From Paenibacillus marchantiophytorum (GTDB taxonomy: Bacteria > Bacillota > Bacilli > Paenibacillales > NBRC-103111), in contig NZ_BMHE01000015.1 of the NCBI RefSeq assembly GCF_014640555.1, positions 82,748 through 146,747 on the forward strand: a stretch of DNA of 64,000 nt, given 5' to 3'. This document shows, piece after piece, positions 57,221-64,000 of this stretch. The notes under the pieces were generated by a model. That model was not told the origin of the DNA. It did no database searches and was given only the letters and a program-made list of their open reading frames with translations. Both the position numbers and the translations under genes were made by a program. Positions within the stretch are counted from its first letter, which is position 1. Each line of letters opens with the position of its first letter.

Positions 57221-58174
57221 ATGAGAAAATGGACGATGGTTTTGGGGATGTTCGTGATGGCGCTTGCTTTTGCATTTCCTGCTGCAACGATGGCAGATGA
57301 AGGGGTCACGACGAAGGCGCAAATTGTTTCAGGTGTGAGTTTCCGTGATCAAGCGAGTACTTCCAGCAATGTAATTCGCATGTTGAAAACGAATGAAATT
57401 GTTACCTTGACTGATTATGTTACTGTCAATTGGTACAAAATTAAAGATGCTCAGGGCGTAAGCGGATATGTTTCAACGAATAGCAAGTACATAAAAGTGA
57501 TCAGTAATGCGAAAATCATTTATGGCGTTAACTTTCGCAGTCAACCGACATCAGACAGCAGTTCGAAGGTCATTCGCATGCTCAGCAAAGGGGAAGAGGT
57601 TCTGGTTACGGATAAAGTGAATGACAGTTGGTACAAGATTCAAGACGGCAGTGGCGTAAGCGGATATGTAAGCACCAGCAGTAAATACATAAGCACTGAT
57701 TTTTCAGTTAACATACCTAATTTACCCCTGGCGGATGAGATTGAAGCTGTGATCGCAGCAGGCAATGTTTACTTAGGGACGCCGTATGAATTTGGATCTG
57801 TTCGTGGAGATACTTCCACTTTTGATTGTTCCGATTTCATCCAAACGATGTTCTGGGATGCGCTTAGATTCTCTGTTCCGGGTGAGTCCCGAGATCAGGG
57901 TGAATTCGTTAAATCCCTCGGAGCTGTAAGCAAAGATTGGACAAGATTGAAACGTGGCGATCTGATGTTTTTCAGTAGTTACAAAGGAAGCAAAGCTTCT
58001 GATTATCAAGATGTAAACCCGCTAACAGAACCAATTACGCATGTTGGGATTTACTTAGGCAATGGAAGTCTGCTTCATACGTATTCGATTGAATCCGGCG
58101 GCGTTCGTGTGGATACGATCGATGGCAAGCAATGGGAGAATCGCTTTTTGTTCGGCGGCAGTGTTATTCGATAA
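57221..58174 (+). CDS. Secreted SH3-domain NlpC/P60 cell-wall endopeptidase
   Basis: A 317-residue exported peptidoglycan hydrolase. The signal peptide ends near AFAFPAATMADE. Two bacterial SH3 domains follow (about 30-95 and 100-165), each ending GVSGYVST. The NlpC/P60 domain has the catalytic cysteine in TFDCSDFIQ, the histidine in ITHVGIYLGNG and a third polar site in LLHTYSIE. GGAGG is 8 nt before ATG 57221. Its mRNA leader carries a c-di-GMP-I riboswitch and terminator, so wall cleavage is tied to c-di-GMP level. Confidence 0.92.
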   Translation: MRKWTMVLGMFVMALAFAFPAATMADEGVTTKAQIVSGVSFRDQASTSSNVIRMLKTNEIVTLTDYVTVNWYKIKDAQGVSGYVSTNSKYIKVISNAKIIYGVNFRSQPTSDSSSKVIRMLSKGEEVLVTDKVNDSWYKIQDGSGVSGYVSTSSKYISTDFSVNIPNLPLADEIEAVIAAGNVYLGTPYEFGSVRGDTSTFDCSDFIQTMFWDALRFSVPGESRDQGEFVKSLGAVSKDWTRLKRGDLMFFSSYKGSKASDYQDVNPLTEPITHVGIYLGNGSLLHTYSIESGGVRVDTIDGKQWENRFLFGGSVIR

Positions 58175-58216
58175 CAGATGGTTCGATCTAGGGAACTTTG
58201 CCATATACTATAGATA

Positions 58217-58252
58217 GAGGCGAATGCTGGCTTCAGTATTCGCCTCTTCTTC
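58217..58252 (+). terminator. Terminator after the NlpC/P60 gene
   Basis: GAGGCGAAT-G-CTG pairs with CAG-T-ATTCGCCTC, GCTT loop, followed by TTCTTC. Confidence 0.75.
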
Positions 58253-58281
58253 AATCTAAGGAGAAAGGAAGAACCCTATCT

Positions 58282-58875
58282 TTGAAACCTTCGACGGCAA
58301 GCCATCCCATGGAGTTTCGGAACACGACGGAAAGAGGACTTGACCTTGATACGGTACACGAACGTATTCTACACTTTATACGACTTGATCCCGCAGCTGT
58401 TTACAAGTTCATTATCGGAACGGATTGTCAAGTTCATTCGGGTCATACGAAATTCATTACCGGTGTTGTCATTCAGCGGTTAGGAAAAGGAGCGTGGGCG
58501 TGTTATCGGCAAGTCATCGTTCACAGAGCCTTGCATTCAATTAGAGAGAAGCTTTCTATGGAAACGGCGCTTAGTGAAGAGATTGCCATGTACTTCGACG
58601 AGACGAAGAGACAAGATATGGAAGATATTGTGCTTCCTCACCTCTACCAAGGGGCATCCTTCGATATGTTTATTCATATTGATGCCGGGGATGATGAGAA
58701 TAAGAACCGGACAGCCAAATTTGTCCAAGAAATGGTACGGCGTGTTGAATCCGTCGGAATGGTACCTGTAATTAAACCAGATTGTTACGTAGCTTCTGCC
58801 TATGCGAATCGATTTTCAAAAAAGCCTTATCAGCCGCAATTAGAGGATCGTGAGGTCATCGATGGCATTTTATAA
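58282..58875 (+). CDS. DUF458/YkuK-like RNase H-fold protein
   Basis: A 197-residue protein resembling B. subtilis YkuK (DUF458). FIIGTDCQVHSGHTKFITGV, FIHIDAGDDENKNRT and VIKPDCYVASAYANR supply acidic residues arranged as in an RNase H-like fold. The function is unknown. TTG 58282 is taken as start (AAAGGA 12 nt upstream); ATG 58309 is a shorter option nearer Bacillus length. It follows the NlpC/P60 terminator and has its own. Confidence 0.75.
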   Translation: MKPSTASHPMEFRNTTERGLDLDTVHERILHFIRLDPAAVYKFIIGTDCQVHSGHTKFITGVVIQRLGKGAWACYRQVIVHRALHSIREKLSMETALSEEIAMYFDETKRQDMEDIVLPHLYQGASFDMFIHIDAGDDENKNRTAKFVQEMVRRVESVGMVPVIKPDCYVASAYANRFSKKPYQPQLEDREVIDGIL

Positions 58876-58883
58876 GAAAGACG

Positions 58884-58931
58884 AACCGTTAGTACGAAGT
58901 GATCAATAGGATCCTGCGACTAACGGTTTTG
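58884..58931 (+). terminator. Terminator after the YkuK-like gene
   Basis: AACCGTTAGT and ACTAACGGTT form a perfect 10-bp stem around a 25-nt loop, with TTTTGTTT after. Confidence 0.65.
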
Positions 58932-59010
58932 TTTGCATAAAAAAAGGATTTATCCAGCTTATATCGAAATAATGCAAGGACTACCTTAGAGAGAGGGGAG
59001 CATGCTATAT

Positions 59011-59517
59011 ATGAGCAAAACGTTTATTATAGAGGCTGTTATGTTAGCTGTTCACGGACAATTGATGCTGCCCGGACAGCCCGTTACTTATATAATCCCG
59101 TATACCAGTATTCAGGAGCTGTATGAGCTGCAGTCCGGAAGCGAACCCATTATGCTGGAGGAAGAAGACGATGGATTTGTCAAACAAATGATTGGCGAAC
59201 TGATTGCATTCTTTGAAGAAGCTTTTAACAAGAAAAAGATAGAAAAAGCGCTTTCGATGCCATGGAGAAAAAGCCCGCCGCTTCCTATCAATGAAAATGT
59301 GACTTTACTCGTTGTGTTTGCCATTGATAACGAAGCTTATGGCGAACAATTTGACCCCATCGAAACGGAATTAATTCTTACTTCAATTAAGGAGCAGGGA
59401 GCGCTGCTAACTGATCAACTAGATTTCATTGAGAGAATCATTCAAGCGGAGATTCCCGTTCAAGCCTTCGATGTAGCAGATTTTGAATTCGCGGTTGAAG
59501 ATGACAATCAGGTATAG
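59011..59517 (+). CDS. Hypothetical protein
   Basis: A 168-residue soluble acidic protein, beginning MSKTFIIEAVMLAVHGQLML. The central part is helical and charged (FVKQMIGELIAFFEEAFNKK), then comes VTLLVVFAIDNEAYGEQF and an acidic tail. I do not recognise a family. ATG 59011 is chosen as AGGGGAG ends 10 nt upstream; ATG 59002 is in frame but too close. It precedes the phosphotransferase gene by 21 bp and is likely co-transcribed with it. Confidence 0.65.
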   Translation: MSKTFIIEAVMLAVHGQLMLPGQPVTYIIPYTSIQELYELQSGSEPIMLEEEDDGFVKQMIGELIAFFEEAFNKKKIEKALSMPWRKSPPLPINENVTLLVVFAIDNEAYGEQFDPIETELILTSIKEQGALLTDQLDFIERIIQAEIPVQAFDVADFEFAVEDDNQV

Positions 59518-59538
59518 AAGGAGTTGACATCTATTATT

Positions 59539-60570
59539 ATGAGTTCCAAAGAAAAAGAGGAGCAGTTGGCTGCACTGCCTGCCCATTGGTTCCCAGGTCA
59601 AGTGTGGACGATGCGCACAGGCGAAGGCGGTATGAATAATACAACTCGTTTTGTAGACGTTGATGATATTTCTTATGTCCTTAGATTGTATGAGACGCAT
59701 AGGGACATGGATAAAATTAGGTATGAACATCGCATTTTGTTGGCGTTAGCAGATCGCAAAAGTCAACTTTCTTATCGATTGCCGGTTCCTATCGAACTGC
59801 CGGAAGGGGGAACAATTGTTCAATTAGATGAGGGTACAGGGAAATTGGCTGCTTTATTTACCTATACGGATGGTTACAATCCGACATGGGCACATCCACA
59901 GCAACTAGTCAATTTCGGAAAAGCTGTCGGACAATTATCCTCAGCGCTTGCTGCGATTTCTGTTGAGCTGGCTCCGGTCTACCCTCCTTACTATGAAATC
60001 GAGCATATTCATCCCCGTTGTTCACCGGAAGCCGTTCGGACGTTCTGCCTGCAGCCGCCGGATATATTTGTACCGCAAAATAAAGAGCTTTCCTATATAT
60101 ATGAACGATTTGCAGCTTTCTATCAAGCGATTCCCGCACTTCGTCAATTGCCGCATCAGCTTGTTCATGGTGACATTAACGGTTCCAATATGTTAGTTGA
60201 CGAGGAAGGGAAGATTGCTGCCGTCCTTGATTTTGAGTTTGTGACCCTTGATGTGCGCGTTATGGAATTAGCGGTCTGTTTGTCTGATTTGATTGACCCA
60301 AGCCTGCCCGGTTTGGAGTTAAAACGCAATTGCGCGGCTTTCTATGAAGGATATCAATCGTTTATCCAACTGGAAGAGGAAGAGATCCGGTTGCTGCCGC
60401 TGCTGATAGAGTTGCGAAGATTAGATGTTTTTATCCATTTTCTAGGCAGATATGTGGATGGGGTAGATGCGCAAGGCGTGCTGATCGATATCATTCAAAA
60501 TACGTTTGGCAAAACGAAATGGCTGCAGGAAAATGGCTCTGAACTAGTTCGTTCTTTGCAGCCCAAGTAG
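59539..60570 (+). CDS. Aminoglycoside phosphotransferase-like kinase
   Basis: A 343-residue member of the APH/choline kinase/homoserine kinase-II superfamily. The Brenner motif reads LVHGDINGSNMLVDEEG (catalytic D and metal-binding N), and VLDFEFVTLD is the DFG-equivalent. An N-terminal nucleotide-binding lobe precedes (YVLRLYET). ATG 59539 is 15 nt from GAAGGAG and TTG 59524 abuts it, so the start is uncertain. The substrate is unknown; there is no specific link to antibiotic resistance. Confidence 0.82.
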   Translation: MSSKEKEEQLAALPAHWFPGQVWTMRTGEGGMNNTTRFVDVDDISYVLRLYETHRDMDKIRYEHRILLALADRKSQLSYRLPVPIELPEGGTIVQLDEGTGKLAALFTYTDGYNPTWAHPQQLVNFGKAVGQLSSALAAISVELAPVYPPYYEIEHIHPRCSPEAVRTFCLQPPDIFVPQNKELSYIYERFAAFYQAIPALRQLPHQLVHGDINGSNMLVDEEGKIAAVLDFEFVTLDVRVMELAVCLSDLIDPSLPGLELKRNCAAFYEGYQSFIQLEEEEIRLLPLLIELRRLDVFIHFLGRYVDGVDAQGVLIDIIQNTFGKTKWLQENGSELVRSLQPK

Positions 60571-60656
60571 GGGGGACTAACCTAAAGGTAAGTAAGACAC
60601 GTTTTTTTCAGTTCTTTTTTTGTTGAGCTCGTTAGCCTATACTAGGACATAAGAAC

Positions 60657-60704
60657 CTTATGAAGTAAGTTTCTGAACAAATTCGGAGATGCTTACGAAG
60701 TAAG
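60657..60704 (+). repeat. Twin CTTA(T/C)GAAGTAAG elements before the aldo/keto reductase
   Basis: CTTATGAAGTAAG (60657-60669) and CTTACGAAGTAAG (60692-60704) differ at one base and lie 35 bp apart. Each is a palindrome around GAA; the second has 6-bp arms, GCTTAC-GAA-GTAAGC. A TATACT -10-like box lies just upstream (60638-60643). They look like paired regulator sites. Confidence 0.5.
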
Positions 60705-60734
60705 CGATCTACGAAAACTCTGAGGAGGACAAAC

Positions 60735-61724
60735 ATGGTCTATCAAGCTAGCTCAACACGTTATGCAGAAATGAAATATAATCGTTCGGGGAAATCGGGA
60801 CTTAAACTTCCGGCTATCTCCTTAGGCCTATGGCACAATTTTGGCGGCTTGGATGTTCAAGAGAACGGCAAGGCAATGCTGCTTCGCTCTTTTGACTTAG
60901 GAATCACACACTTTGATTTGGCAAATAACTACGGTCCCCCTCCAGGATCGGCAGAGGAACTATTCGGTAAAGTATTGAAAAGTGATTTGGGCGCCTATCG
61001 GGATGAATTGATCATCTCAACCAAAGCCGGTTATCACATGTGGGAAGGGCCGTACGGAGAGTGGGGCTCCAAGAAAAACTTGATCTCCAGCTTGGACCAA
61101 AGCTTGAAGCGCATGGGTCTGGAGTATGTTGATATTTTCTATTCCCACAGACCAGATCCGAATACACCATTCGAGGAAACGATGGGCGCATTGGATCAAA
61201 TCGTTCGTCAAGGCAAGGCTCTTTACGTCGGCCTATCGAATTACACAGCTGAACAAACGAAAGAAGCAGCAACGATTCTGAAAGGTCTGGGTACGCCGCT
61301 GTTAATTCACCAACCATCTTACAGCATGTTGAATCGTTGGATCGAGAATGGGCTGCAAGACGTGCTGGATGAGTTCGGTACAGGCAGCATTGCTTTCTGT
61401 CCGCTGGCTCAAGGCTTATTGACGAACAAGTATGTGAGTGGCGTGCCAAGCGATTCACGCGCGGGCGGGAAAAGCCAATTCCTGAACTCCAAAGATATTA
61501 CGGAAGAGAAGTTGACGCAAATTACACAATTGAATGAGCTGGCCAGCAGCCGCGGCCAAAGCTTAGCACAGATGGCTCTTGCTTGGGTTCTGCGCGGTGA
61601 GCGCGTCACTTCAGCTTTAATCGGTGCAAGCCGTGTTTCTCAAATCGAGGAAAACGTCGCAGCATTGAAGAATCTTGCGTTCGATCCGGAAGAGTTAGCT
61701 AAAATCGAAGAAATCCTGAAGTAA
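60735..61724 (+). CDS. Aldo/keto reductase, L-glyceraldehyde 3-phosphate reductase type
   Basis: A 329-residue NADP-dependent aldo/keto reductase of the YghZ/Gpr group. Motifs are ISLGLWHNFG, GITHFDLANNYGPPPGSAEE (catalytic D and Y), ISTKAGY (catalytic K) and FYSHRPDP (H). ALIGASRVSQIEEN near the C-terminus binds cofactor phosphate. GAGGAGG lies 6 nt before the ATG. Members detoxify L-glyceraldehyde 3-phosphate and methylglyoxal. It converges on xerS with only 3 bp between stops. Confidence 0.9.
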   Translation: MVYQASSTRYAEMKYNRSGKSGLKLPAISLGLWHNFGGLDVQENGKAMLLRSFDLGITHFDLANNYGPPPGSAEELFGKVLKSDLGAYRDELIISTKAGYHMWEGPYGEWGSKKNLISSLDQSLKRMGLEYVDIFYSHRPDPNTPFEETMGALDQIVRQGKALYVGLSNYTAEQTKEAATILKGLGTPLLIHQPSYSMLNRWIENGLQDVLDEFGTGSIAFCPLAQGLLTNKYVSGVPSDSRAGGKSQFLNSKDITEEKLTQITQLNELASSRGQSLAQMALAWVLRGERVTSALIGASRVSQIEENVAALKNLAFDPEELAKIEEILK

Positions 61725-61735
61725 TCTTCAGGATT
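61712..61735. terminator. Shared hairpin spanning the stop codons of two convergent genes
   Basis: AATCCTGAAG (61712-61721) and CTTCAGGATT (61726-61735) form a perfect 10-bp stem with a TAAT loop that contains the aldo/keto reductase TAA. The right arm includes the xerS stop. No U-tract lies on either side, so it may block read-through or antisense rather than terminate by itself. Confidence 0.5.
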
Positions 61736-62810
61736 CCGCTCTTCGGTCAATCGCTTCGGACATCGTTCTGTCTGTCAGATGCGCATAGATTTGTGTTGTT
61801 TCTGGTGAAGCGTGCCCAAGCTGTTCTTGTGTTTTGTACAAGTCGTTCTGTAAATAATAGTCTGTGGCGAAAGAATGCCGCAGTTTATGCACGGACAAGA
61901 ACGGCTTGCCAAAACGTTTGGCATATTTGATCACCAGTTCTTGTATGGCGCGTTTCGTCATGCGTTCTCCTTCTTTTTTGCCATTTGCGATGGCAAGGAA
62001 GAGGGCTTTTTCTTTTTTTAGCGGTTTGTACTGCGTTTGTCGAATAGCCATATAGTCCGTTAAAGCTTGGATGGCTTCATTGCGAAAATAGACGGGCGTT
62101 TTGAACGTATCGTCGTTCTTTCCTTTTCGATAGACGTAGGTCAATTTGTTTTTAAGATCAAAATCGTCCACGTTCAAATTAAAAACTTCCGAAACACGGA
62201 GTCCTGAATTCAAAATGAGTGTAATGATGCAGGCATCTCGGATTTTATTCAGTTCATAAGAGTATAGCGCTTGTTTATTGCTAGCTACATCATGCTCGTA
62301 GCCATGTTTGACATAATCGATAAACTCGACGATTTCTTCTTCTTGCAGCAGCTTGCCTTCTAGCTTAGCCGCGCTGTCCTTAGGCCTATGAGATCGTTTG
62401 ATTTCAACCTTGGCCATGACATTTCGCTTTAGAAGCGGGTAGAAGTCCTCATCTTCAGCAATCTGACTTAAATAATGAAATAACGATCTTAAGGCGGAGA
62501 GCTTGCGATTAATGGTCGTTTTCACATTCGCCTGAACTCTGCGAGTAGCCAGGAACATCCGAAAGTTGTCTACGCTATCCATATGTAATTTCTCCAAGTC
62601 CTCCAAGGGAACTTGATTCATGGAAGAGGCTGAACTCAAACCTTCGGCCAAGAGCCAAGACAGGAAAATTTCATAGTCCCTAACATATTCCAATAAGGAT
62701 GATGGGGATAGATCTGGCAGTTTATAATTAATAAATTTCTCAATATACCAAGGCATGGAAGGGATTCTTTTCTCAAGTTCCAGACGATCTTTTACTTTAA
62801 TAATATTCAT
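61728..62810 (-). CDS. xerS: Tyrosine recombinase XerS
   Basis: A 360-residue site-specific recombinase. The N-terminal SAM-like domain resembles streptococcal XerS (SMPWYIEKFINYKLPDLSPS; LSWLLAEGLSSASSM). Catalytic residues are R205 (SGLRVSE), K229 (YRKGKN), H308 and R311 (HKLRH), H333 (LGHAS) and the nucleophile Y342 (TQIYAHL). ATG 62810 is preferred: GAGGTG lies 9 nt upstream on the minus strand and length matches XerS. XerS resolves chromosome dimers at dif. No dif-like site is evident here, and no prophage or integron genes flank it. Confidence 0.88.
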   Translation of the reverse strand: MNIIKVKDRLELEKRIPSMPWYIEKFINYKLPDLSPSSLLEYVRDYEIFLSWLLAEGLSSASSMNQVPLEDLEKLHMDSVDNFRMFLATRRVQANVKTTINRKLSALRSLFHYLSQIAEDEDFYPLLKRNVMAKVEIKRSHRPKDSAAKLEGKLLQEEEIVEFIDYVKHGYEHDVASNKQALYSYELNKIRDACIITLILNSGLRVSEVFNLNVDDFDLKNKLTYVYRKGKNDDTFKTPVYFRNEAIQALTDYMAIRQTQYKPLKKEKALFLAIANGKKEGERMTKRAIQELVIKYAKRFGKPFLSVHKLRHSFATDYYLQNDLYKTQEQLGHASPETTQIYAHLTDRTMSEAIDRRAES

Positions 62811-62845
62811 GGATGTCATCACCTCACAAGCTTCTTCATGATGTA

Positions 62846-62854
62846 AGTATAGCA
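62846..62854 (-). promoter_or_regulatory. Extended -10 promoter of xerS
   Basis: On the minus strand, TGC-TATACT (complement of 62846-62854), 36 bp before the start codon; weak -35. The remainder of the 300-bp divergent gap (62811-63110) shows no gene or clear structure beyond AT-rich sequence. Confidence 0.45.
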
Positions 62855-63110
62855 GTGGCCAAGGCAAATTGGTAGAAGAAGGATGACTTCCGACGGATTT
62901 CCTGAGCTATGATAAAATCACCAAACTACAGGCTCGTTTATGAAGATGCTCCTAAATACATAGGGGAGTAGCGTTTGTTATTTCTTTCAGCGATTTATCG
63001 GATATTTGGGTAAGCAACAGTGCCTGAAAGAAACATATAGCAATAAGTATAAAATCAGGCTGATAAACCAAAATTAATCGAGTGAAGAAAATTCAACTGG
63101 GGGTATTTCA

Positions 63111-63380
63111 ATGCCACAACAGGAGCAAGAAAATGCGGAACAGCCGCAACAAACGATGGATCAAATCAAAGAGGTTGCGCTGAAAGCAGAGCAAGCGGCG
63201 GAACAAACGCTTCAGGCAGCGCAACAACTCCATTCGCAAGCTACACAGGCAGCTCTTTCTGAGACGGAGCAACAGATTGAAGAGCTGCAAGGACAAGTCA
63301 AGCAAGCTCAGCAAAAATCCGACGAATTGAAACAGGAACTGGAGTCATCCGATCAGCAGTCCGATCAGCAGTCCAATTAA
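63111..63380 (+). CDS. Small Gln/Glu-rich coiled-coil protein
   Basis: An 89-residue protein composed mainly of Gln, Glu, Ala and Ser with heptad-like helices (QIKEVALKAEQAAEQTLQAA; EQQIEELQGQVKQAQQKSDE). It ends in a short tandem SDQQSDQQSN. There is no signal peptide. GGGGG precedes the ATG and a clear terminator follows the stop, which supports a real gene. Function is unknown. Confidence 0.65.
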   Translation: MPQQEQENAEQPQQTMDQIKEVALKAEQAAEQTLQAAQQLHSQATQAALSETEQQIEELQGQVKQAQQKSDELKQELESSDQQSDQQSN

Positions 63381-63400
63381 ATGACGAGGGTTTTCCCAGA

Positions 63401-63428
63401 AGCCTACGCGGAAGCGGTAGGCTTTTTT
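63401..63428 (+). terminator. Terminator after the coiled-coil gene
   Basis: AGCCTACGC pairs with GCGGTAGGCT (one bulge), GGAA loop, then T6. Confidence 0.85.
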
Positions 63429-63472
63429 GGGATAATGCGTACTATGTCAAAAAGCTTACCCCTATATTTTGA

Positions 63473-63563
63473 CGTCCACCGCAGTTTTTTTTGCTACGGC
63501 GGTTTTTGGTCTGAAGTGTTCTCAAGTGCATCTAATGAACTGTATGATGCTTATAGAGCGGAA
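63473..63563 (+). repeat. 91-bp intergenic repeat, copy 1
   Basis: From CGTCCACCGCAG to GAGCGGAA. It contains a terminator-like hairpin (ACCGCAG...CTACGGCGGT then TTTTT) and the motif TCTAATGAAC. It differs from copy 2 at about 7 of 91 positions. No coding function. Confidence 0.8.
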
Positions 63564-63754
63564 AATGGCTACTTTGGAGATTTAATGAACTGAGTTGGCG
63601 CTACCCGGTAATTTATTGGTGAAATCGTGATCATTTACTTGAAATAGAGCATCTGGCATTCATTAGATTTTCAGAATGAACGATTTTGGTCGAATAAAGG
63701 GTATTGAGTTCGTTAGTGGGGCTAGGGTTTGCAACAATGTTCATTGACTGGATG

Positions 63755-63773
63755 ACCTAGCCTCAGGCTAGGT
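63755..63773 (+). terminator. Hairpin in the gene-free end
   Basis: ACCTAGCC and GGCTAGGT, perfect 8-bp stem with TCA loop, followed by TTGTCTC (weak U-tract). Confidence 0.45.
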
Positions 63774-63785
63774 TTGTCTCATTGG

Positions 63786-63876
63786 CGTCCACCGCAGCTT
63801 TCTTTGCTACGGCGGTTTTTGGCCTCAAGTGTTCTCAAGTGCGTCTAATGAACTGAATGATGCATATAGAGCGGAA
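63786..63876 (+). repeat. 91-bp intergenic repeat, copy 2
   Basis: The second copy, 313 bp downstream in the same orientation, about 92% identical. The hairpin is kept by compensated bases (CCGCAGC / GCTACGG). Between the copies lies TTCATTAGA, the reverse complement of the repeat's TCTAATGAA. The stretch 63429-64000 holds no credible gene. Confidence 0.8.
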
Positions 63877-64000
63877 GTAACTACTTAGGTATCAGTTAGT
63901 TGAAAATAAATTGCCCCCGAAATGCACGGAAAAGAGAGTCGAAAATTGGGCGAGCTTGTTTTTGTAGAGTGGAGATCACACTGCGGATTCTTAGGAATAA

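Noticed and set aside
61728..62810. Recombinase as an integrase of a prophage or genomic island
   Set aside because: No phage, plasmid or tRNA attachment features nearby, and the N-terminal region is XerS-like. Housekeeping Xer function is the simpler reading.
62811..63110. A dif site next to xerS
   Set aside because: I looked for two partially palindromic 11-bp arms with a 6-bp centre and found no convincing candidate.
63381..63593. A 70-codon frame starting right after the coiled-coil gene
   Set aside because: It runs through a strong terminator and then through the 91-bp intergenic repeat, whose second copy is not open in the same way. No ribosome-binding site.
63471..63880. Possible CRISPR or IS remnant from the direct repeats at the window end
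   Set aside because: Only two long copies with a 222-bp interval, no short regular spacers, no transposase and no terminal inverted repeats.

Overview
This window is a chromosome segment from an endospore-forming, low-to-mid GC Firmicute, most likely Paenibacillus or a close relative. The evidence is gene order and protein character: polC-rimP-nusA-ylxR-ylxQ-infB-rbfA, ribF-rpsO-pnp-ylxY-ymxG, dpaAB-asd-dapG-dapA, tepA-ylzJ-spoIIIE, ymfF-ymfH-ymfI-ymfJ-ymfK-ymfM, pgsA-cinA-recA, rny-ymdB-spoVS and miaB-ymcA all follow the Bacillus subtilis order, with insertions not found there. Almost every gene lies on the + strand. The clear exceptions are a small hypothetical gene (about 51.8-52.2 kb), a decayed histidine kinase next to it, and xerS (61.7-62.8 kb).

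Layout. 1-11.3 kb: the 3' end of polC, then the translation and transcription cluster rimP-nusA-rnpM-ylxQ-infB-rbfA-nrnA-truB-ribF, mostly overlapping or tightly spaced, then rpsO with its own promoter, structured leader and terminator. 11.5-27.2 kb: pnp, a sporulation-type deacetylase, an M16 peptidase, dut, dipicolinate synthase dpaAB behind a near-ideal sigma-K promoter, the lysine/DAP branch asd-dapG-dapA, RNase J, tepA-ylzJ and spoIIIE. 27.2-43.8 kb: a SleB-type spore cortex hydrolase behind a perfect sigma-G promoter, the ymf genes with two unusual neighbours (a lipoprotein and the P-loop/ACT protein YmfK), rodZ, yajQ, rimO, pgsA, cinA, recA with a LexA box, recX, rny, ymdB and spoVS. 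43.9-56.5 kb: a metabolic block with a dipeptidase, a two-subunit 2-oxoacid:ferredoxin oxidoreductase (korAB), a PduL phosphotransacylase, miaB-ricA, an orphan ABC ATPase coupled to a small tyrosine phosphatase, and a second 2-oxoacid oxidoreductase of fused-domain design. 56.5-64 kb: small hypothetical genes, a c-di-GMP-I riboswitch upstream of an SH3-NlpC/P60 wall hydrolase, a YkuK-like protein, a phosphotransferase, an aldo/keto reductase convergent with xerS, and a gene-poor end holding two copies of a 91-bp intergenic repeat.

Functional themes. Sporulation genes come with recognisable stage-specific promoters: sigma-K for dpaAB, sigma-G for the cortex hydrolase, and a near-match sigma-G site for ymfJ. 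DAP made by asd/dapG/dapA and DPA made by dpaAB share the same precursor pool, and the genes are contiguous. RNA decay (pnp, RNase J, rny, ymdB, nrnA, and the ricA partner of RNase Y) is well represented. Most transcription units end in clear intrinsic terminators, which are listed.

Nothing here is a wholly unknown multi-gene system. The most rewarding items are the riboswitch-controlled wall hydrolase, the degraded sporulation-kinase-like gene, the palindrome that spans the spoIIIE promoter and ribosome-binding site, paired operator-like repeats before rny and before the aldo/keto reductase, and the korAB-pduL association.
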